DNA from: Elysia marginata | Taxonomy: Eukaryota > Mollusca > Gastropoda > Plakobranchidae | Length of the DNA: 38,727 bases | Assembly: GCA_019649035.1 (NCBI GenBank) | Contig: BMAT01010068.1 | Location: forward strand, 134,647 to 173,373 | Reading direction: 5' to 3' | Shown here: piece by piece, positions 10,101-22,100 of the stretch | Position numbering within the stretch: the stretch's first letter is position 1 | Layout of the letters: each line of letters opens with the position of its first letter | Notes under the pieces: generated by a model | Seen by the model: the letters and a program-made list of their open reading frames with translations, nothing else | Databases searched by the model: none | What the model was told of the DNA's origin: nothing | Translations under genes and position numbers: made by a program

Positions 10101-13100
10101 CTTTGAAATTTTCCATGCTTTCTGTTCTCTTTTTTTTTTAATCTAATTTTTAATTTCTTTTCTATATAGTTTGATAAAGAATATGCTGAGCATCATGAGA
10201 CAAAAAAGAAAGACATGGCTATGGCACGAGCAATTGCTAAAGCTCACACCATGTCAGACTCTGATGATTCTGATACAGGCAATTTCAGGGCAAGGACAGG
10301 GTCAGAAGACTTATTCGCTGACTCTGATGATGGTGATAAAAATAAGACACCCCACAATAGAGGTAATTTTTTTCAGTTTTATGAGGATCACTTTATGTGT
10401 CTTACTTCAAATCAAAGTTATCCATTATCAGATTTTTATTAGTTATTACATTGACACATTAGATTATTTTCTTTGCTGTTATCATAACTGATTTTCATTA
10501 TCATATCAACACCTTAATTTTTTAAGGAGTTTTGAATTTTTCTTAGTATTTCTTATGGGCTTGGGTAGATTATCTTCCTTTTCTTTGTCAAATGGTTTCT
10601 TTTTTCTGTGTGAGATTTTTTTAGTAGCTTGTCAAAGCAAAAGTATTGGATTGAGCATTCATAGATTTTTGCAATTTTGCACAACTTCAGGTTTTCAAAA
10701 GGAGGAAAGTCTTTAAAACTTTAAAGTTTTTGTGGTACAATAGATAAATCAGTGAAAGAGTTGTTGGCAATGTTTATTCAAACAAGATCGTTTATCAATA
10801 ACATGAAAAGAATTTTGAAGGCTCTTAAAACCTGTAAATATCCATAATGTGTTCTCCCTTTAGAATCATGACTTCTACAAAATAAACAGGTTCTTCTTTA
10901 AACATTTTAATTCTTTCATATGCAGTGGAAAAGAGGTCAAAATCAAAATCTTCTAACTCAAAGGGGAAGAAGGCTGTGGATGAAACTGATCCATACAATA
11001 CTGACACGGATGTTGAGGATGATTCTCATGAGGACACAAAAGCCAAACTGTCTTGCAACAGCAAAAAGCCTTCATGTAAATATGGGAGTAAATGTTACCG
11101 CAAAAATCCATCACATATAAAAGAGTTTTTTCATCCAGGTAGATATGCAGATCAAAGTTGTGGATTTTTATTGTTGGCTATCAGTTCCATAAACAGCCCA
11201 GTTGAAATAATTGTAAAACTTCTTATTGTGGTTGCCATGAAATGAATATCTAACATTTAGATCAAATATATATTTTTTTCCTACTCTTAATATAAAATTA
11301 AGATGCACTTTAACCCTTGTCTAACACCAAAGAGGGTATAAAGAAAGACGTTAAAATCCATATTTTTCTCTCTACTAGTACTAAAAGTTTGGTTTTTTTT
11401 TTTGAAACTATGAAAATCCAAATCAGCCATCTTGGTAATAGCATAAATAAGAACAGAGTCATATAAGACCTAACATGAAAAGACAAATACAACTCTTCAT
11501 TCAACCATATCAAGCCTGCTTCCAAACAGACATGTTTTATCATTCTTGGGGATAAAATGTACCCTTCAGCTGCCTGGCCAATAGTACAATACCTACTCCT
11601 ACCCTTTATAATATGATCTTCTTAAAATCTTTGTTAGCAATAGCAAGAACATATACTGTAACAATAATTCTTGAAAAAAAAACAAGAATTCTTTTCATTA
11701 CTGTTTTTACTGTACAGTCCAGTCTTGATATTTCAAACCCGACTGGAACAATCTATGACTTCAAATTGTCCAAAATTCAACTTAACAGTAAGCATCACAA
11801 TTAATGCAAAGGAAGGATGCAATTGATCATCTAAAGTAAGTTCAAGTTCAACAACCAATTAAGATCATCTTGAATCAACTTTATGTGTAAAAAGTATGCA
11901 ATTGATAATCTGAAGTTAGTTCAAGTTTAACAAATAATTAAAATTGTGTTGACTCAACTGTATTTGTAAAGGGTTCAAAGATTACTATCATTTTTATAAA
12001 TTTTTTATCAGACTTGTGTAAGCTTTTTTGTTTTCCATGAGCAAACTAAGATGTATAATTATAAAAGTTTATAGGCCTGTTTCCATTCTTTAATTTTTTT
12101 TTTCAATTAAACCAGCAAAAAGGAAGGGTGATGTAGCAGCAGATTGCAGTCCCATCAAAAAAATGAAAGTGCAGAGCAGCAAGTCAAGTCAACTCAGGTC
12201 TCCTGCAGATTTTGTAGAGACATTCCAGCCTTTCAGCTTCTTTTTAACCAAAGTCAAGGATATAAAGACTCAGTATAATTCTATTGGTGCATTAAGTTTA
12301 AAAGGTATCATTTCATTTAGCATTTTAGTTATTAAATTTGACAGGAAGGCATAAAAATTAATGCATATCTTTAAAAGTTTACTTTTTGCTTCCCAAAAAT
12401 TCTTGCAACAGGTTGACTGTCATTTATAAATAGGTTTATTCTGTACAGTAGCTAAGAGCCTACTATTAATAAAACTAAATGTTAGCAAACAAGATGGTTA
12501 GTATTCGTGTATGAAAATTCCAAAATTAGTTGTTTTAGTATATATTCAGTGAAAGAAAAGGACGTTTTTGGATTTGTTCATGTCAACTTTAAATGTTTTA
12601 GTTTTCAAACTAGTTTTTAAACTTATCTTCCAGAAAATACTTTCATTTTTAAACTTATCTTCAACATTGCCAGATATACTGTCTGAATCCATGGGTAAAC
12701 TCAAAGCATCTTGTCATTTCAACTTTATGTTTGATATGGATTGGCTTGTCAAACAATACCCTGATTCAGCAAGGTAAACAAACTTTTCATAGTCACAATA
12801 TGTCTTGCATTCTGTCCAAATGAGTCGTAAGTCGGAAGGCTTAGTTGGGAGATATAGGCTTTTAAAGTTAAGTGGGTGTTCAGAAGTCAAATTTTTTAAA
12901 TCTTAGATATTGACACTAAAACCTCTTCTAAACAGTTTCCACACCTGATGCGTGTTCAAATTTCCATGTTTAGGTGTTTAATTTTATTTGGTATGATTGC
13001 TGAGGCCTCAATACCTTTGTAGTTGTCTAAACTTTTAATGCTGTTTTCTCCCTTTTCTGAAGTTTCACAAGTCCTAACCCTGCCGACTTCAAACTGTTAT

Positions 13101-16100
13101 AACTTCATACAGAAGCATGATAGAGCTTTTCTGTTTGTTGTATTTAAAAGTAGAGAAAATAAATTTTTCTGTAATACCATTATCTGTCTACCTTCCAATT
13201 TCGACTTAAGACTCATTTGGACTGGTTGCAAGACATATTCTTTGTAGTCTGTGCAGTCAATCTCTAAAATATTGGTTCTGTGTTGTTAAAGCAAGGGAAA
13301 AAAGGTCTTGTGAGATTGATTTTTGTTGCACATGTCATGACTTACAGTTCTTCATTATTTGGAGACATACAAATCTGATCCATTTCAAGCTTATTTTCTT
13401 AAAGGGTTTAGTGTCTCATAAGCTTATACAGCACAGAGGTTAATCATTTTCATTCATGTTTCTTTCCATTTTGTTGGGGTTTTAGTTATTGTCTATAATG
13501 TTTTGGGGCTTTTTTTATGTTTCTCAAGATCTTATCATATGATGTTTTGTTTCAGACAGCTGCCCATGCTTTTGGTTCACGGGGATCAAGGACGGGCTGA
13601 ATTAAATATGAAAGCTGATGCACAAAATTTTCCTCACATCTCTCTTTGCAGGGTCAGTTTTATCATGAACTTGAAATGTTTTGTGATTAATGTTTATGAA
13701 ACTATTTCATCTGAAAATGTGCTTAATTTTTTTTTTTTTTTTTTTTTTTTTTTTGGGGGGGCACGTTTTATTTACATATAACTTTATATTGAAAAATGTC
13801 AATTTGAAATAGAATTAGATTTTAGATGTTGCTGTTGTATAAGTTTCTTCTTGTTTTTTGCTTTTTCTCTTGCAGTAAATTATTTTCCTAAATTTTTAGT
13901 TGATTTTTTTTCGTGTGCGTGTGAGTGGAAAGAATGAGTTTGAAATAAAATAATTTACTTATTTGTACCTTTTTTCTTTCAGGCACCTCTGGACATACCA
14001 TATGGTACTCATCATACGTAAGTTTTTCTTTGAATTGTTATAAAATGTTTGTTTTCATTTTTTGGATATTTTTCTTCCTGTGAAATTTTAGCATGTAAAA
14101 AAATAAAAGCATAGACTTACATACATAATTTGAAAGCCTGTTAATTTTGCAGCTTTTGTGTACACATTGTTGTCTTAATTAGGTAAGATAAACAATTTTA
14201 TATCAGTTTCATATTGCTATCAAGTTGATATTAATAATACTATGGTGTCCTCATTGTGTAGTGATTTTGATAACAAGACTCAAACCAGCTAATAAAGTTT
14301 TTTTTTTAGTTGATTTAGTACTAAGTTTTTTTATTTTGATTTTGTTTTTCATCGAAACATCTGCACTGTATTTTATATTTTATTCTAGTCATTAAATTTT
14401 TTGCATGCAGTTCGTTAATAATTCATTTTATTGTCTTGTGTTTTCAAGGAAAATGATGTTTCTCCTTTATACAACTGGCCTTAGGATTGTTATACACACA
14501 GCTAATCTAATCCCCAATGACTGGCATCAGAAAACACAGGGGTGAGTCACACATCAAAGATCAGGTCTAACTTAGACTGATAAAAGGCAATAATGCAATA
14601 TTAATTTAAGAGCTCATAAATGCCTTTTGTCAGTCCACATGAATGGTCATTATGATTGCTAAACGAAAATCCCTGTCACTTTTCTTCTCTTAACTGAGTT
14701 GTGAATAAATGGTTATTGGTGCTGGGTCCTTTGACAAATTCACCAATGCAAGTTTTGTTGTGATTAATGAACATATCTTGATATGATTGAATCATTGATT
14801 GCCCATAGATAAAAAAAAAACCATTAGGTGGGCCTATGTTTAGTCATTCAGCTGTAATTTTTTTATACAAAACTGACTACTCATGTTACATCTCATTAAT
14901 TGAAGGAACATAACTATCTGTGCTTGCAAATTTGCAAAAAATAGGTTTGAGTGTGGTGAATTTCAACATTATGACTCTGAATTCATTTTTTTATTTAATT
15001 TAAATGTTTTATAGGTTTTCAATTTATTTTACCAGCATATGGGTAAGCCCTATTTTCCCTCCACTCACCAATTCATCAGAGAAGGGGGAATCCCCCACAG
15101 GGTTTAAGACAGATCTGCTCCAGTACTTGGCAGCTTATAGAGCAGCCAAGTTGGCACCTTGGGAAAGACACATACAAGCACACAACATGACAGCGGCAAA
15201 GTAAGTTGATCCTTGTTCTTAAAATCCCAAGTCTTGTTTTGTTTATTTGGTTTTAAAAAAGCTTTAAAAAATCAGTCTTCAATTCTTTTTTTTGTCTTCA
15301 TGTTATAAAATAAGCTTAATGTTTTCACTTGAAAAATAGTGTTCTTTTTTCCAGTTTCTCTTTGGATAAAGTATTCCTGATCACACTCAGCCAACTGTTA
15401 CAAATATCAAACATTTTTTTTTATATTGCTTGAGTTATTAAAGTCCACTTAAAGTAACACAAAGGAAACCTTCCTCAAGTCTAATTCATTGTTATTCTGG
15501 TGTCCAGGACCAATGAATCAGATGTTGCAAGTTTCACCTCCATTTTCTTAAGCTTTCAAACATAAATAAAAAAAAATTATTAATATCTTGCGAAAAAGTA
15601 CTAAAATTTGTCTGGATTTAAAAAGTAGAGAAGAAAAAAATAGACCTTTAAATGGTGTTAAAAACATTGCACAAAAGAGAGGCCAATGGAGTGAACCTGC
15701 AGCAAGATAACAAGAAGTTGCCAAGATGTCCATGTCAAATGTCTGAGACACAAGTGGCTATAGGTCAGGTAGGTAGGTTAAATGGCATTTTCTAAAAAAA
15801 GAATTTCGGACTGTCAAGTCATTGTTCCTGGACATGAAACATGTAAACTAATTTTCATTGATCCTTAATCTCTGATATAGAGAATTAAATCATAGAGTTA
15901 TTAAATAGAAACTCTATTTTGGTCGTTACTCATGTTTTGTCACAATTTGAACAAGTAATTATACATTTGATATCCTTGAGGTTTGTTATCGAAGGACACA
16001 GATGTATACATAAGCGTTTTTGTTCTTATTACAGTGTTCATATAATTGGTTCAGTCCCAGGCAGACACACCCTGTCCAACAAGCACAGTTGGGGTCACCT

Positions 16101-19100
16101 CAAGTTAAAAAAGGTGAGAGTACTGTGAATTTTACAAAGCTTGACTTAGTGAAAGTGGAAGTAATAGTTTAGAGCTCGTTCCCCTTTTTCCCATTCTTTA
16201 TCTTTTCTAGTCAATTTCTTTTTTTTTTCACATTGTGAAAGCATTCAGAGCCCTTTGTAACCAGTATTAAGACCAAATTGTTTAGGTATACCGTATAGAT
16301 TAGGTATGAAATTGTCTGAAAAGCATTGCTTTATTCTGATTTTCTTTTTCTCAAATGAGTTTTTAAGGAAGAATTTGTGAAATTGAGGCTACTATAGTGT
16401 ATTTCAATCAAATTATACAGCTGACAGCAGTTTTGAACGAGAGCTAACAAAAAGTTCATTTTCTGTTGCATTATCTTTTGAAAATTTCTTTGTGATAGAA
16501 AAGGACACATGAACATGTGCCTCGTAGATTTTTTTTAAAATTAGGTCTACAAGTACTTAGCCTTTTCTAGGGGTTTAGTGCTATGATTTATATATTTCCT
16601 TAAGTCGTTTTTTTTGTAATACTTGGGAAATGTATTGTCAATATCTTCTTAATTTGTACTGATACATGAGTATACATTTTTTTCTCTTCACAAATAAATT
16701 CTGCCTCCAGGCTTAATGTGGCAAAAGTCAGATTTCTTGAGAATACACCATTGAAAGGTCTTTTTTTTCTTCATTTGCCCTATATTTTAAATCAGCAAAG
16801 GTTATTATATCTTTCCACAACATGTTGATAATTTTATGACATTTTGACATTTGAAAGGTTAGAAAAATATATTGTTTAAAGTGGCAATGCCTTTGAATGT
16901 GAAAATTGCAGCAACCAACTTATTCACCCTTATTGTAAGACATATATGCAAGTTGAACTGCTTATATACATGTATATACATACATTTAAGAGTTGTTTTT
17001 TTTTAATTCATTCTTCCTTATATAGATTTTGAGTGAGAGAGGCCCAGAGCCTACACTAGTTAAGAATTGGCCTCTGGTGGGACAGTTTTCCAGCATTGGC
17101 TCTTTAGGGCCTGATAAGGATGCCTGGTTGACGTCAGAATGGGCAAGGTCTTTGAGTTCTTGCAAGGGATCTTCCATGATGCAAGGAATAGGAGCATCTC
17201 TACCAAAGCTAGATCTTGTAAGCTCATATCTTACAAATCATATCTGCATGCAAAAAATAATATTCTGGTATTGTTTGACAATGACTTAGGGTTATGACTG
17301 ATTGATTTAACAAACCCTTTTTTTTTGTCCCCTGGGTAATGTTTGTCGGAAGTACAGTCGGACCCATTAATGGAGATATTGGTGGAGAAGGTTTCTTTAC
17401 CTGATTGGCCAGGTATCTTAAAAAGAGAAACTATTTGTGTTCAGGCACGGATATGACAAAACGCATGGAGGAAGAGAGAAAGAGACAGATGGGGATGTCA
17501 AGAAGAAAAATGAGGGGGAAAGTAGAACAGTAGGAGATGGGATTTTACTCTCCTAGCTTGAGACTTGAATTATGCCAAGTTGTTCAGAAAATTTCATTTT
17601 TGTTGCTCCTGGAATCTGATGTGCTTCTAGCACTTTCATTGTATCATCAATAAACAAAATGAATCTTTTCTTGCTGGCTATCTTTTACATTTTGATCAAG
17701 AAATAAAACTTCCAGAATCTATAGGCCTGCACTTTACAACAATAATACAAGACAAAGTGCAGACCATTTCCTGTTAAAATGACGGTGAATTTTGCATCAT
17801 GTCTGACGCCTATCTCGCATCTGCAAGATTACCCGTTTATTGTATGCTAAGGTGACTTACAAGTTAATGCTTTCTCTGAGTGAGTGGTGTTACAACGGTA
17901 GAACAGGACTGCTACCAAAAAGGTCCTGAGTTGAATCCCCAATCTGGGCAAATTTTTATTTGCTTCCCTGTTCCCACCCAGCACTGAATGGGTACCAGTA
18001 CCTGGGTTTCTTAAGACTTTGTGAAAGTAAAGGCGGCAAGGAAGCAATGGCAAACTACCTCACTATGCTGTATGTCAGGAAGGATATGGATCCTACTCCT
18101 TGTTCCCTAACACTTGTACATGTATTGAGTATTGGAATCACTATCCAGTTTCATATTTTTTTAACGTTTGTTGCCTTGCTGTCCTCTTTTTCTGTTACAG
18201 TATAAATTTCCATGCTGTTTTTCCCTTTTAAGTTCTTTACGTTCTTTGAATAGGCTGCTTTTGGTCTTCTTCTGTCTCTCTCTCCCTCAATTTTTTTGTG
18301 ATTGATGTCTTTCATCAATATATGTGTGTGGTCTAGTGGTAGACGCTTGGTTTTCGGATCGAGAGGTCCAGGGTTTGAGTCCTGCTTTGGCAGGTCGACA
18401 TTTAGTGGTTGAGAAAGGCCATTTACACTTATTTCTTGGCCTTACTCATGTGTTAAAGGGGTACGGTATTAGACTATGGGCAGTGAAAGATGTTCTCAGT
18501 ATGGCTAGAGTGATGTGCTTTATTTGCTGCTCCTCTGAGTTCAGAAGGTAATTTTGTTGGTATTGGTGTGTTGGAAACCCATATAAAGCGCTTAGAGCAA
18601 TTTAGTGGATTAGGTGCTATATAAATGCGCTTTTTTTCGGCAAATGTCAAAAAAAAAGTTTAATTTCTCTTCCTGATTTTGGACCTTCTTCAGTGATAAC
18701 GGATTTGTTGATTATGTGTTTCTTTCTGATTTATTTTGAGTAGACCTCTGTAGAAGCACATTTCTGAAGAGTTTATCCTTTTCTCTTTTTTTTTTTTTAA
18801 TGTCCATCCCTCAGTCCCATATTTTGTTACCGCCCATATCAGACATTTCTTAAGTTTTGTTGCGTTTTTTTTCTTTTGCAATGGGTTTATCTTTCCAGAT
18901 GTTGTGATCTAGCATTGTTTTCTTTGTCATCCCTATTCTGGTGTTTATGTCTTTGGTGCTGTCAGCACCTTGATGGGGCCTGATAGTCAGATATTTAAAT
19001 GCTTTACAGATTTTATCTTCTCATCACCAGAATTTATCACACTGTGTGATTCTTGGTGAATGTACATGAACTTTGTTTTCTTTATGTTTAATTTCTGGAC

Positions 19101-22100
19101 TTTATTTTTTCCAGCTACTTTTAGTTTGTTCATGTGCTAAAAAGGTGTTGATATAAAATATATCCTTGCTTCACACCTTTTCCTATTCTGAAATTTTCTT
19201 TACATGTTAAATTTGGTCTCATTTTTTCCTTCTGACTAGTGTATAAGGGTTGTAAAAGGCAACAAGTTGTGGCAAGAAATCCATTGTGTCTAGAGTCTCT
19301 ACTAGTGCACAGTGGTCTACATTATCAAAGGTCTTGCTGTGAAACTTTCTATTTACTCTTGAAGTTGAACAGCACATGGCATACCACCTATGCCTCTGCT
19401 AGGCCTGAAACTGGCTTGCTTTTTAAGCTGTTAGTATGGGACTAACTTTACTTTCATGCTTTGTCTAGCTTTATCTTGCCATGGTTAAAAAGTGTTGAGC
19501 TAATTATTTTTATAATCAGGACTAGATTTTATGAACATAAAGAAAAGTACTTAAGCTATTAACTTTGTAACATGAGCCTATGTATAAATTAAAAATAGAA
19601 TATAATTATTTTTGTTGAGGTTTTGAAACAAGAATGACAAAAAACTTGGAAATTTAAAAAGTGTTCAATTTGGAGCTTTGTTTATATGCTTCACTTATTA
19701 GATTTTTAAAATATCTTTTCAGATCTTCCCATCAAAAGATAACATCCGTTTAAGCCTTGAAGGCTACAATGGTGGAGGTTGTGTGCCTTACAGCATTAAG
19801 ACAGCTTCAAAGCAACCTTGGCTTACCCCATTTTTCTCGTATGTTACATCTGTTGTCCAGTCTGATTTGTAAGAAAAAGATTAGTGCAATACTTTGCAAC
19901 TTACTTGTCTATATTTCTCTTACTTAAGAATTTACTTATAGTGTGTTATATGTTTATTGTTGTACAGAGGGCAAAGAGTATTTTCTCAATGCAAAGTAAA
20001 GTTTCTTATACTCAAAACAAGCATCAGGAAACAAAAAGCAGGGTCCTTATTTTTCAGCCACAGAGCATAGCAAGTTATTTTGCCATTGCTTTATTCATTG
20101 CCTTTACTTTCGCCAAGTCTTAAGAGACCTCACTACTAACTAAATGCTGGCTGGGCACAGGGAATCAAAAGAAGCATTGTCCGAACTGTAGTGCTGGGTT
20201 GAAGATCCAAAACTTGACATGGATCGACAAGACACTAACATAGGTAATAAGGCATAGTACATTAATATAGTTCAATACTGGGTCTTGTAAGATAGTGAAA
20301 TGACAATTGGAGACCTTTTTTTTTAACTTGGTTCAGTCCATTTTGAATAGCTCCGAGAAAATGGCCGCTTTTGGTTCCCCCAAATCTCTATATCCCTATT
20401 AAAATTCAAGGGAAATCAATGGCATATGGGTTTGTAACTGTTCATAGCAGCCCACAGACCTTCCAACATTATGGTTTGCCCGTAATTTATTACGGTGATG
20501 TGAAAAAAATTACTGGTTACGGGCAACTACCGTAAAATTACGGCCTGTTGATAAGTCTAGGTCAAGGTTACTCAGAATGTTTCGTTTCGTAGCCGAAAAT
20601 GCGATCCCGATATTGATAATAATGGTCCGATACAATGCTACGTCGCATAGGCCTACTCGCGTGATGACGTTATCTATGTATGTGTACCACCAACCGGTCA
20701 AGTTATATGGAACTGCGTTGTGTAGGCCTATGGTGTGACAGCCCGTGAACGTAATACATTTCCGATTTTCTTTTTATTGATTGTGTACATTTTTTCCGAA
20801 TAGCCGTATCACAGCCTGTAGAGTATTAAAGTTAAACTTATTACATCAAGGTCACAATGCTTCATCTTCCTGTGGTCCAAGACCCGACTGTATGCCATTG
20901 ATGCTTGTGGTCAGTGCATAGGGATGTGCATGTTTTGTTCACATGCGAACAATAGAATGATAAGAAAGGAGTGACTCCGCCTCAGATTTTAGAGCGTGGC
21001 CCTTGTAATGTTGTATGCTCGCAATAATCTGATGGTAGGGATGCAGAAGCCACTAATCTGCATCTAAGGGTGCCTTACTTTATTGTTTAATTGTTTGATG
21101 ACTACAGTACTGTGTGACTATTAGTAACCATACAGACCGGGGATGGGGATCACTAAAGCGTATGAGTGATCATGCTGTGCATGCACGGCATTGTAGCCTT
21201 GGCCCAGAAAAAATGTCAAGGCTATACTATCCGAACCAATGAAAAAAATGCTGAAAGTGAAACTGAAGTGAAAGTAAAACTGAAAGTGCATGTATTTTTA
21301 TGTCTACAGGCCCATAGATAATTAGATATAGTTAGGACAAACTCCACTAACTATTTGAGGAAGGCACTCTATAAACAATGAACGGGGAAAGAAGAAAGTG
21401 TTAACCAAGGGTAGATTTATATGTATTTTTAAATCTAGACGATTATATAATGAAGACGAGTGCAAACTTAGAACTAGGTCTACATTTCTCAATGACGAGA
21501 ATCCTGAGACTGCCTATCAAACCTANNNNNNNNNNNNNNNNNNNNNNNNNNNNNNNNNNNNNNNNNNNNNNNNNNNNNNNNNNNNNNNNNNNNNNNNNNN
21601 NNNNNNNNNNNNNNNNNNNNNNNNNNNNNNNNNNNNNNNNNNNNNNNNNNNNNNNNNNNNNNNNNNNNNNNNNNNNNNNNNNNNNNNNNNNNNNNNNNNN
21701 NNNNNNNNNNNNNNNNNNNNNNNNNNNNNNNNNNNNNNNNNNNNNNNNNNNNNNNNNNNNNNNNNNNNNNNNNNNNNNNNNNNNNNNNNNNNNNNNNNNN
21801 NNNNNNNNNNNNNNNNNNNNNNNNNNGATCTCTAGTAAAGATCTTATTGTGCTATTCTTTTTTTTTTTTCAAACTAAATGTTCTCTTTCCAGGTAGAATG
21901 CTCTCACCTAGCTCTACATATAGATGCAGCTATCTAATTAGTAAACCCGTTCACTGTTTAATTTTGCAAGATTTAGTTCAGGAGCTCTAAATTGAAGGGC
22001 TTCAGTATCATTTAATTTCTTGAATAGAGCTGTAATTAACCCTCTTAGCACGATTAGCCCCGATCGTGGCTTTCCCCGATGATCGCAATGAGCCACGATC

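Noticed and set aside
18324..18400. Possible tRNA gene (A and B boxes present)
   Set aside because: It continues into a long non-tRNA body with a LINE-like tail, so it is the head of a SINE. The same holds for 17881-17940, 24421-24490 and 32227-32295.
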